Shown here: positions 47,328-57,483 of the stretch, piece after piece | How the letters are laid out: each line of letters opens with the position of its first letter | Position numbering within the stretch: the first letter of the stretch is position 1 | From: Pisolithus tinctorius | Taxonomy: Eukaryota > Basidiomycota > Agaricomycetes > Boletales > Pisolithaceae | Length of the DNA: 64,000 nucleotides | Reading direction: 5' to 3' | Assembly (NCBI GenBank): GCA_024663395.1 | Contig: JANFAH010000006.1 | Span: 2,108,001-2,172,000, forward strand | Made by a program: the position numbers and the translations under genes | Notes under the pieces: generated by a model | Databases searched by the model: none | Seen by the model: only the letters and a program-made list of their open reading frames with translations | Told to the model about the DNA's origin: nothing

Positions 47328-49462
47328 TCAGAATAACAGCTGGTGAACGTCAGAATGAACTGACCACATATCTTCCCCGGGCAGCACCTTCACAATTTCC
47401 ATAAGCTGATCCCAATCCTTGTCTTCTACCCACCCAATGGTCTGGTCCTCCCGTAGCGTCAATGCCTGATTGAGCGCTCTGGTTTGTTTCCCCTCGCGCT
47501 CTAGAATGCTGAGCTCCTTGTCGATAGCGTCCAGCCATGCTACCGCCACCCTTTTCTGTGGTAAACTCATGATCGGGACTCGCAGCGCCCACAGGCAGCG
47601 GTCTGTTCCATGAGTGACCAATCCTGTGGTAGTGGTGTCAGACGCTATCTACAGCCAGAGGCGTGCTATGAAACCGCAGCAAGTCTCACCGTTTGGCCTG
47701 ACTTGCTCGGGGGTCCAATGTATTTGATATCTGAACACCGGGAACCCGGCTCGCTGAAAGTCTCTCGCGAAAAGCCGGACAGGCAAGTGCACTTGCCCGT
47801 CGCTCAGAATATCGCCCATAAGCCTCTGCGCCTCCTCTGCGCTTGCTGAGGCTGGTAAACTTCTGTACATTGGCATAAGCTTCTCGACAACCGGGCGCGG
47901 ATAGTAACGTAGGATGTTTGGCAAAACATCCTCCGGTCCATTGACTGGGTGAGCAATGGAATAGAGGTACCACTCTTCGCTGAGATGACCGATCGCTATG
48001 CCCTTGACACCTTTCTCTCTCAGCTTGCGAGCCAAATTGCCAGACTTTTGCCACGACATCGGATTTGGATCGCTTGCCATCCACTCACCGTCGAGACAGC
48101 CCCGGAATGTCCTGTACTTGACATCAAGGCTGCCGTCCTCGATTATGCCCATCAGAACCTCTGCCGGAACTTTAGCTGAGTCGCGTAAAGTCTCGAGGAT
48201 ATGAGGGGCCTTCGGATCGAGATGCAACGCCCGGCACAGTGCCTCAAACTGAGGTCGCAGCTCACCCAAAGTTTTTGGGACAGTTCTTGGAAATAGATGT
48301 GAGTCAGTTATTCTCCGATATCGTTCAAGCGGAACGCACAGTATGGCATTGGATTGTAGGACGGCAGTGTGAATCGGCGACATCTCGCCGTCTGGCAAAC
48401 GCGATATGTGGTGCAAGATTTGATGTACCGAATGTGCGCCTGTGAAAGCATGAGATTGGGGAGAATCACCACCCCTAGTGTGACTGCTTCTCTCTCACCA
48501 GCAGACAGTCCCGTAAGCCGAATGTTTTCCGAGTCGCCTATTAAATATCCAAGGTGAGAAGACCACATTCGACATATGCAAGACGACGTCGTACCTCCAA
48601 ACCCTGTGATGTTCTCGCGGATCCAGCGTAAAGCGAGCCATTGGTCCTTAAAGCCAAAGTTCCCGTCGACCCGTGGTTCGTCAGATGCCAGGAATCCCAG
48701 CACAGACAAGCGGTAACCGATATTGACGAAGACTTGTTCACGTTCCTCCGCAACGTATTGGGCCTGACTGCTAAGTTCGTGTGGTGACCCGAACTGAAGG
48801 AAGCTAGCACATAATATATGAAACCAACATATTTGTCAGGGGTATAGTCATACACCTACCCTCCATGAATGTAAACTGTAACAGGAAAGTTGGACTTCGT
48901 AGTGAATTGAGATGGGGACACGATGTTCAAGAATAGACTTCCAAAACCATCAAGTTAGGATCACTCATCTCCAAACAAGAAGTCCTCACGGGTTTTCCGA
49001 CGGTTCACCGAACCCTTTGCAATCGACAGCCGGAATTCCTAGGCCCAGTCAACATCAGCAGTGAACGACTAGACTTTATGGAACTTGCCTTCTCCCTGTC
49101 CATCGTTATCCGGTTGGTAGCAGTCTACAACCACAGATGTTCTCGCCGTTTGTCAGTTGGCCTTGGGATCCGAGCCGGTTGAAACGCACGCCTTGTCTCG
49201 TGAACGTAATCTTTTTCCTCGTACCAGTAATCCTTAGGGAGGGGTTGGGGGTCAGTGAAACGCACAGGAGGCAAAGCGTATGGAACCTCTATTTTCGGCG
49301 GTTAGGGAGTGAGTCTGCGCACCAAGGTGAGGTTTATATGTACCTACCTAGGAAGACTGCTGCACCGTTAGTTGTTCGACCGCCTCTAAGAGGTCCATAC
49401 TTCGTCTGTACGACTACCCTTGTGCCCTCTTTCAGATCCTGAGGGATATGTGGGATGGCCAT
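47328..49462 (-). CDS. Type-B carboxylesterase (alpha/beta-hydrolase)
   Basis: The start is MAIPHIPQDLKEGTRVV at 49462. The N-terminus reads VVQTKYGPLRGGRTTNGAAV and, after an intron, EVPYALPPVRFTDPQPLPKD. Then NFPVTVYIHGG (oxyanion-hole HGG) and SSQAQYVAEEREQVFVNIGY, RLSVLGFLASDEPRVDGNFG, FKDQWLALRWIRENITGFGG, and the nucleophile elbow IRLTGLSAG (G-x-S-x-G, catalytic Ser). C-terminal exons run through HHISRLPDGEMSPIHTAVLQ and YSIAHPVNGPEDVL to HGTDRCLWALRVP (probable catalytic His) and LREDQTIGWVEDKDWDQL. No signal peptide is visible in this model, so it is probably intracellular. It hydrolyses ester bonds; the substrate is unknown. At least five introns; exact borders in 48860-49130 are approximate. 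Confidence 0.85.
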
Positions 49463-50160
49463 CCCAGGAGGGTGAGTGAGGGGAGGTACTACGGAATAGT
49501 TCAGGGTATCACGTATTTCCCATCGAAGTATCTCATGTATGGTAAGACCTTCGAATATTCTCAAGTATATTACCGGTCGGATTGAGTGCAGCTCGAGATA
49601 AGTTCAGGAAGATTTAGTCCACTCTGTGGTTAACGGCAGCTGTGGGAAATCATAATGAATCCGGGAAACCCAGCTCTCAGTTCGCACATCTCCCCATATG
49701 AGGTTTCCATCACTCGCAGCCTGACAGTCTACTTCCTCACCATACGGTTGCCTTCGTTGATGAATCGGTAGACATGAGTGGCTCCAAGCGCCAGGGCTCG
49801 CTGAGCCCGCGCCATCTCGTGCAGAGTAGCCCACTTCACATTTTCGTGTGTATCGATCCACTCAATGAAGATAAAGCCTACCTGAAAGCGAAATTGAGCT
49901 CATTATTCACGTTCCTTTATTGAACTTACCAGCGTCAACAAGATATGTGGCCAACTGTGACTATGAGTTCACACACGATGTAGATGTTGCAGGCCCTTGC
50001 CCGCTAACATCGGGGGAAGATGCCTTTATTATTGTCATTAATATGTTCTGTGCATAGTTCACCTGCATGAGTACATAAACATATCCTTCCAGAGCCGTTC
50101 CACGTCCCGCGCCTTTATCTGGTTCAAGGGGGTGATCAGCAAGTTTCACTGTAAAAAGTA
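49463..50160 (-). other. Unassigned coding-like fragments next to the CACTA element
   Basis: On the minus strand two segments read as exons: VKLADHPLEPDKGAGRGTAL (about 50150-50075) and FIEWIDTHENVKWATLHEMA followed by RAQRALALGATHVYRFINEG (about 49875-49760). I recognise no family and cannot build a complete gene; the upstream end stops where the candidate transposon end begins. It could be the 3' end of a host gene cut by the insertion. Confidence 0.3.
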
Positions 50161-50164
50161 AAAT

Positions 50165-50300
50165 CACTAAAAATCAGTGTCTGTGACACTGAAATGGACA
50201 AATTCAGTGTCCGTGACACTGAAGTAGTGGACGCGTCTTTTCAGTGTCATCGGTCTGACATTGATTTTAAGTGTCGGTGTAAATTGCGTATATGATTCTC
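50165..50300. repeat. Palindromic subterminal repeats, candidate CACTA element end
   Basis: Just beyond the stop codon of the transposase gene the DNA starts CACTAAAAATCAGTGTC and contains two nearly identical 18-base palindromes, TCAGTGTCTGTGACACTGA-like and TCAGTGTCCGTGACACTGA-like, followed by two looser CAGTGTC/TGACATTGA copies. CACTA-type elements begin with CACTA and carry such subterminal repeats where the transposase binds. I did not find the matching other terminus by eye. Confidence 0.5.
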
Positions 50301-50344
50301 AACATCAGTCAGGAAAATCAATGTCATAGCAATGAAAAATAGCG

Positions 50345-53300
50345 TCAAGTGTAAAAAAGCTTGTCTACGTCTTCCGTCTCACTCTCGTTCTCCTCTGGGG
50401 TGCCCTCCCATGTCCCCATATCCACAAAACCTTGTGCAGACGCTGCTGACATTCGATCAATGATACCCCACCATTTACCTACAGGGACCAGGCCCACCAC
50501 AGCCTTTAAGCTTCGCACGTCGGTGACAATTGTTGCACGGCGGGACAACAAGTAAGTATTCTCGCTCGCGGCGTCCTTTCCTTTGGTATTCCATGGTGTG
50601 ATAAGAGCAAGGACGAGTGTCTTGCCACTCAGAGAGGTGAAGAATTTGTTTGATGGCAGGGTGAGCACGAATATCTTCTCCAGATCACCATACCCGATAA
50701 CTCGAACCAAATGACGATTATGCGCCTCGAGAATTACTTCGTACTGGTCACGTATGATATCATTAAACCGACTGTAGTATTAGTGATATCGAGCGCACCT
50801 TGACGTAGCAGTTCCTCCTCGCTGGAGCTGCTGGTCTACGTGAGACAGCTATTGTCCGGAAGAAATCGCCACCTCCACATATCCGAAGCTTTCCAGCAAA
50901 TAGGGTTGGGAGTGGCAAACGGATTTTCACCTCGCTCTCTCGCTTTCCTAATACCTGAGCCACATATTGAGCGATTTTCTGCTGAAGTGAAGGATCCTGC
51001 TGAGTGACCCTCTTGAATGGAGGGCAAATGATATGGTCGGGGTCTGACATTGACGGTACTCAGTTGTGTGTCATGAAACCAGAAACGATGGGTACTTACA
51101 TCCCTCAAACACACGCTCGAATGCAGTTGGTCCATCATCTGCACGGTCGTCCCACAAAGCGAGTTCGGCCGAAATGTCATAGCGCACCGACAGCTGCTCG
51201 AGTATGACGGAGTGCAGCAGAGTGTTGTTCAAGTTGCTCCATGGCTGGCGTCGGGATCGCATCGATCGCTGCAATGTCCCACAGTACCTCTCCATGAAGA
51301 AACTCCACGTTGTCCAAGCTGGACCACAGTAACGGATTCCCTCGGCGACGTGAAGTAAACCGTGGACAGTGAGTGTGCATGCTGGCAGATGTTCGATGCG
51401 GTACTGATAATAATACCTGGCAAACAAAAAAGAGCTTTGATGAGTATTGCTGAAACGCTCGGCGTCGAAGGGAAAAAACGAAACACTAACTTCTCGTATT
51501 TTTGTACCCATTTTCGTAACTGTACTTCGATGTCGCCCACTTCTTCCTCCGTCAAGTGAAACTGTAACATGAGCTTCATCAACGCACTGAGTTCGCACGC
51601 ATGCACATAGTACTTCTGCTTCGGAAACCGGTTTTCAAGTAAAATGGGTGCGACGTACAAGAACCAGAAGCACCACGAATCAGCTGTGAATTGCAAGCGA
51701 TTCGTGGCAATGTTCCCTAGAACTTGTATAAACGCCGCGGGTATATGTTGCACGGCAGCCATCGTTTCTTGTGTGATCTCTTCCCACACTTTCGCTGTGA
51801 TCGTAAATTCATCAGTGCTAGATTCGAGACCTTTGAACTGTCCAGTCCATAGATTAACGAGGTTTGGGATGACATTCTCCAAAAGGAGGTGAAACCATTC
51901 CCAGGGCGCTGAGCGTGCATAATCCAGTGAACCAACTCTCTGCAGTCCAGGTAAACCACAAATACCTGTCTTCTTTGCGATCCTTCCCTTTGCAGCCTTT
52001 GATGGTGCCTCGCTGATGTTCTCGAAAGTAGAGATAAAATCGAGGTGGGTGCGCATCGGGAGATATTCTGGATCCCAGATAAGGGGGTTTGGGGTGTTCT
52101 TTGGGGGTTGCAGCGCGGCGTAGTGAGTCTTCCCTAAACCACGCACTGCCTTTATCTTGCACGATCGGCATGGAAAGATCGAATTATGGCCTTTGATCTC
52201 CAGGAATTTTTGGATTGCGAGGATATCTCCCAGTTTGAAGATGACGTACGTGTGTAGGTCGAATAAGACCCTCTTGTCAGCATCAAATGTCGGAACTCCG
52301 TACGCGAGTTCGGCCAGCTCATCATCGAGAGGTGAGAGGAAGGACGACAGCTCCTTCGGCTGCCTTGGACCGGGAATGATCCCAACACAGATTAGATGTT
52401 CATGACGAGTGCGTTGAGTCGGCGGAACATTATAGTTTTGCAGTATAACTGGTGTCGCCGTCGGTCCGCCTCGATTACTCTTGTACAACAAATAGCTATC
52501 AGTGCAGAGAGCGAGTGCGATGTCACAGCGATCACAAAAGTAACGATGCGAAAGCCTTTTACCATCCACTTCAACGTATTCCCCTACCAATTTCCTGTAA
52601 TGAGTGCCGTCGAAAACGTCAGAGATACTGCCGGGGGTTGACTTGTAGCTCGCTCGATAGTCCATCAGGTGGATCATTTGAGGGCTCTGGAAGAGCCCTT
52701 GCAGTCGTGGGACAAGAGGAAAATACATGAATTGACGGCGGGGTTTTCGATTAGGTTTGAACCGCGGTTGATGACAATGTGGGCAAACGAGGAGCTGTCG
52801 GTATTTTCCGGCATAGAGAATACACGAATCGGGGCAACAATCGTACTTGACGGTGGTGACGGCTGCAAGGCATGCGACGCGTTTGAAGATAACGTATTCA
52901 GAGTCGAGGTTGATTTTGTGACGGAATGACCAACGCATCTGCTTGAATGCAGTTTGTGCGATCCTCCCCCTCACAGGCAAATTGAATGCTCGGATGTTGT
53001 CCCTGTCGCTGTCAGAGAGGATGTCGTTCCCTATCGCAAAATTCAGTTACAACAGTTGACGAACCAGTCATTTTTTACTTACGAATTTCAAAGAATTCCT
53101 CCGCAACCTTTCGTTTCTCAGTGCACTCTAGTGTATCCATAAGTTCCTCCATGCTCCAAAGCTCCTCGTCCGAGTCTCGGTCCTCCACCCAATCCCAGGG
53201 ACCAAACTCCTCATCTTGCACAACTGAGGGCTCCACATGTGAGCTTGAGCTTGAGGATCTATCATCATTGTCATCAGAGATATCTGGATCGGGACTTGAT

Positions 53301-53603
53301 GAGTCTGCAATGCTGTCGCCATTGTCTGACAAAGATATCTGATCAGTTAGCTTGCGAGATGGTTAGGCAATTACAGGGACACGAACCTGAGATCTCGGGT
53401 GCAGTGGCATCATGCTCTGCGTCCAAGTCTGATGGAATGCTCTCTGACGCTCGTATCTGCCCCACAAGGCTGTTGTTTGCTAGGTCCCTGTAATGCCGGC
53501 GGCGCTGCTTGAGGCTAAGTATTTTTTTGCATGTTGGGAGACAATGACACCGTTTGCGATGGTTTCGACCAGGACGAGTCTTCACCCTGCGCTTGTGCCG
53601 CAT
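50345..53603 (-). CDS. CACTA/EnSpm-type transposase (Tnp2 family)
   Basis: Start MRHKRRVKTRPGRNHRKR at 53603, leading to a Cys/His knuckle (CHCLPTCKKILSLKQRRRHY) typical of agaricomycete Tnp2 proteins. An acidic exon follows (VEDRDSDEELWSMEELMDTL). The large exon 51421-52980 carries the core: two CxxC-type pairs (DCCPDSC, CPHCHQ), SISDVFDGTHYRKL, CDIALALCTDSYLLYK, IGHN-like GHNSIFPCRSCKIKAVRG, EWFHLLLENVIPNLVNLWTG and later HGLLHVAEGIRYCGPAWTTW, FMERYCGTLQ. The C-terminal exon holds LEKIFVLTLPSN and AVVGLVPVGKWWGIIDR, the ending common in these proteins. I see no internal stop outside introns, so it may encode a full-length enzyme that cuts and pastes its element in the nucleus. It is divergent to the RTC4-like gene. 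Confidence 0.85.
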
Positions 53604-53675
53604 TGCAACAGCACCACGGCAGCTGTACCTGCGGTTTAGAGACTTGAAGACTTGAACAGAATTTTCACGTCGTCT

Positions 53676-53698
53676 GGTCACGTGACTATCACGTGACC
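53676..53698. promoter_or_regulatory. Perfect palindrome with two CACGTG boxes between divergent genes
   Basis: GGTCACGTGA and its exact reverse complement TCACGTGACC are separated by three bases. Each arm holds a CACGTG E-box, the site of bHLH factors (Cbf1/Pho4 type). It lies midway between the transposase start (53603) and the RTC4-like start (53756), so it may drive both genes or be bound by a protein of the element. Confidence 0.6.
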
Positions 53699-53755
53699 TA
53701 CCTCACGAACTGTTTCGCGTCTTCCCTTTCCACCCCTAACGGTCGTTAATTCACG

Positions 53756-56700
53756 ATGGTCAAAGCGCCAAGACTGTATAATGCGAAGCAAGCACCGCAG
53801 CTGTCAACCATTAGTCAAGCGATTGCTTCAATACAAGAACAATTGGACTCATATACTTGTAAGTCAGATCTTGTGCTGTGCGCCATCTGAATGATTGATA
53901 GCATTTATCTTCGTACGTAGGAAACCAGCGCGCCGATGACTTGGACCGCCGCAAAAAGAAGACTAATAGAGAACGGGACTCTTTGATAAACGGTAGTAAT
54001 CAGGATTTGATTCCCCGACCGAAGGGCCGCCCAGGACGAAGCGATGGAAAGGGCTACAGCATTGTCAAGGCGATGGGCCTCTCGAAGAAGAAGGAATTTT
54101 TTAATCACCTAAAGGTTTTTTTTTTTTTTTCATATGTGACATTGATCTCGCTGATAAAAGTAGCGTGGTATTCGCAAACTCGCAAACTGGAAACTTGATA
54201 CGAGTCGAACGATAACGCAGCAAAAAAACAAGCTACTCGTCGAGAAAGTTATTTTTCAGGTACATTGCTGTCATATATATGCATATATGCATTATAATCT
54301 CTATGTAGGCGCAATTAGAATACAAGATATTCCAGAAATACGAGAACGCGTGGCCAGTGTGAGATCTATTGGTGCAATATCTGCGCAATAGTTCGCAGTT
54401 AGAGAAGAAAGCTACCTCAAACCTCGAGGTGCGTAATGCAATAAATGATTTTGTTTGATTCACCAGGACTCGTCGCAACTATACAAAACACAGCGCAGGA
54501 TTGGGAAACGAAAAGCAGAAGAGATTTGTGGTGACGAAGAGTTGGATTTTTGGGACGCTAACGAGGACGTGTCTGTCGCTGACTTCGATCGTTCGCGCTC
54601 AGAAACAGATAGCCCGAGTGAAGCAAGTGACGACGACATCGGTGAAGACCCATCAGAAGACGGTCACAACAGCGACGAAGACGAAGACAACGACACGGTG
54701 CCGGTCAAGAGAAAGTCTACAAACCTACCAGCCTCAGAAGTACGTAGCAAGATATCCAAGTCTGGCGCATGCGGATCATCAGGTGAGTAGCATAGATGAT
54801 TTGTTATGTACTAATCATCTACAGACCATTGTAATAGATCATCATGAACGTCCAAGTCGTCCTCGAAAAAAACAGCGCAAAGAAGAATCAGAAGACGAGC
54901 ATGGCGGCGAAAGCGACAAAGATGACAATCTGGCACCAGTCAAGAGAAAATCCGTCGCACCAGCCTCACCGGAACACACTAAGCGTAGCAAGATGTCCAA
55001 GCCCTCTGGGCGATTATTGGGTGAGCTTCACAGATCAGACCTTGTATGTCACTAACACTCTCTCATCTCACTAGACAATAGCAAACTTCGTCCGCAAAAA
55101 CAGCAGCGGGAGCGAGCCGACATCGCTGAAAAGCAAAAGGTGGTAACGGCGAAGCCTGGCCTCAAGGCGATTGAGTATAGCAAGCTTGATGACAGTGTAG
55201 GAAGTATTACCTGACGTTCAGTCATACTCACCAAAGCAGAACGCTCGAGCAACCAAGGCGCGCTCAAATTCGAAGGTATTCTATGTGGGCTAACGACAAA
55301 CCTGTACTGACACCAGCGTTACAGACCGCTGTAGGACGCTCTATCAAGATCACGAATGCGAGTTCGCCTCCAAGCGAGGATGAGGAGAAGGATGACACTG
55401 ATTATCACAAGCTCACCGCCGCCGCCGATGATGACGACAGTCCCATCGCAAGTCACCAGCTGCCAAAGACGTGTCCTGGAATGGACTGCGAAGATGCGAT
55501 CCCCAACAATATTTCCGACCAGCTCAAGACCGCCTTGTCCACCTACGTCGGCCTCGTCAAGGAAAGGAAGACCAATATTCGTTTGGAGACGGATATCTGT
55601 ATTTTAATCAAACGAGAGCGACGTCGGCTCGAAGCCTTCAATGTCACAGAGGCAAAAGGTTGGCCAGCCACAAAAATCGAGTTCAAAGATATCCCCTCTC
55701 GCGTTTTGGAAATGTACGACGAACTCAAGAAACTCTTGTTCGATGCGGAAGCACACGAAAACCTCTGGCTCTGGACGTGTTTCGAAGCCGACCTCGAAGT
55801 GAATCATTACACAATAGCGCAATTTGCTCGAATGCGCGTCCCTCCAATGTCTTCGGCGATATGGGAAAACTCACGCTGCGGATAGTAAGTAGTTTGCATT
55901 ATGTTCCTTGAGAACATTTAAAACTGATGACATCACAGCTACGGTTCGAAAGGCGCTGCAATCATTATGCACACACTACTCCAGCTATTTCCACCAACGA
56001 CGTCCACTGACGCTTTTCAGCCTCTCTCACTTTTGCAGTACCTAACTTACTTCGTAATTCCCCATGTCGTCTGTCGGTTTATTGCTCAAGACTTCGGCCT
56101 TTTGTCGACCATGCCCGCGCACAGTATCATGGTAGAAAGTAACGATGTTGGCAAACTGATCAATCCCGAGCACGATGACGACGACGAGCTCGATCAGATC
56201 AAACGCGCAACGACATTCGCTCTTAAACAGAGGAACCTCGAGGGCCGAACGATTCATGACGCTGCGAAGGCACTAGTTGCGCTTCAGTATGCAAAGACAA
56301 CTGACGTTCCAGGCACGAGTGGCGTGCGTTTTTTTACTTTGATCTCATAGAGCTGACAGCAATAGGATCAGTCAAACGCTCGCCCAAAACCGCGTCTTGT
56401 GCTTCGTCCACCAAAGGAGGGAGCCCCTTGCACGTCTAGTGCTTTGGGTCAGCAAGAAACCATTCAGGTCCGTTGAAACATAGCGATCTGACCACAAAAT
56501 TACTACACACCACATTTCAACCATCCAGGTCGCCGCAAGCACTAGTGGTGCTTGTGTAAACACAACTACGAGTCATTCTCAGGTACTGGGGAAGAAGGCT
56601 CGTGGCAGGCGAAGTAAGAAGGCCCCCGGGACGGTTGAGCAGGATCCTCAGGCTGGGGACGCCGCAGTGGCGGTAAACCCACTCTCTTACCTCTGGGTTG

Positions 56701-56758
56701 GCTTGCTAACGAGGTCGATCCTGACATAATTCAGACACAGGCTCGACGTACACCCTGA
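53756..56758 (+). CDS. RTC4-like domain protein with basic/acidic low-complexity N-terminus
   Basis: Start MVKAPRLYNAKQAPQLSTIS at 53756. The early exons hold a basic, AT-hook-like patch (PRPKGRPGRSDGKGY) and then alternating acidic and Lys/Arg stretches (DDDIGEDPSEDG, PSRPRKKQRKEE), suggesting a nuclear, DNA-associated protein. The C-terminal half matches the RTC4-like domain: CPGMDCEDAIPNNISDQLK, LSTYVGLVKERKTNIRLETD, RERRRLEAFNVTEAKGWPAT, IPSRVLEMYDELKKLL, then after an intron GYYGSKGAAIIMHTLLQLFP, LSLLQYLTYFVIPHVVCRFI and HSIMVESNDVG. Yeast Rtc4 is linked genetically to telomere capping; basidiomycetes have many RTC4-like genes of unknown role. Splicing of exon 1 to exon 2 (53863/53922) gives an in-frame TGA at the obvious junction, so the 5' end is uncertain or damaged. 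Last exon ends ATQARRTP at 56758. Confidence 0.72.
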
Positions 56759-57483
56759 AGTGCGCGATCAAAACGTTAGGTCCACATCTAAATTTTCCTC
56801 CCTCGCGCGTTTTCGATCGCTGCTGCTCGACCGCTCTCGTTTGGCTATCGTTGCACTGCCGGTTGCTCCTCCTCGAATTTCGATCGCCTTTTGCCGGACC
56901 GTTTTCATTTCTATCACTACTGTGTTGCTCGGTCTTGTTAGCTCCTGTTGGACTTGTGATGGATTACTGACGCTTTCATGGAATACTCTGTTATATGACT
57001 GTGCTGTAGGTGTCTCTGTAACCTCAGGTAGCGTTTGAAATCGCAATTTTGTGATTTGCCTGGTTATATCCATGGCAAGCATCAGTAAATCACTTTGAGC
57101 TGTGGAGCTCTCCACAGTGCTCCATAATACACAGAGTCCCCTAGCTAGGTCCAGGCTGGACAGATGCACCCAACAACACTTTTTGCTATGGCTAGTTGCC
57201 TGTTACTATGGAATGGTCACATTGTCATGGAACTTTGTCCAGTATCTTACTTACTATGGATTGCTATGGAACTTTCATGCTTAAATATCACTGTACAAAA
57301 CTGGCCAGACTGTATTCTCCTTGGGGTGTTGTCCAGTACTCCCCATCTCAATGTTTACTTTGCAAACATGTGATCACTCCACAACTAGGAACAGTTCACA
57401 GCAGGTATGACAGGAACAGGAGCATTGGCATCAATTGCATACTACGTGTAATGACAGGTACGACAGGACTAGGTATTATGAAA
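56759..57483 (-). other. Gap between RTC4-like and DUF6532 genes, with a possible gene remnant
   Basis: A minus-strand frame at 56768-57169 (133 codons) has protein-like composition and ends in a basic patch (RERSSSSDRKRAREE), with a helix-like MDITRQITKLRFQTLPEVTE before it. No start context, domain or splice partner was found. The rest is AT-rich with short direct repeats (TATGGAA, CATGGAACTTT). Confidence 0.25.

Noticed and set aside
52152..52641. Several plus- and minus-strand frames inside the transposase region
   Set aside because: They are shadows of the large Tnp2 exon.
54112..54132. Poly-T run as a retrotransposon tail
   Set aside because: It lies within or beside an intron of the RTC4-like gene and no retroelement frame or target-site duplication is visible.
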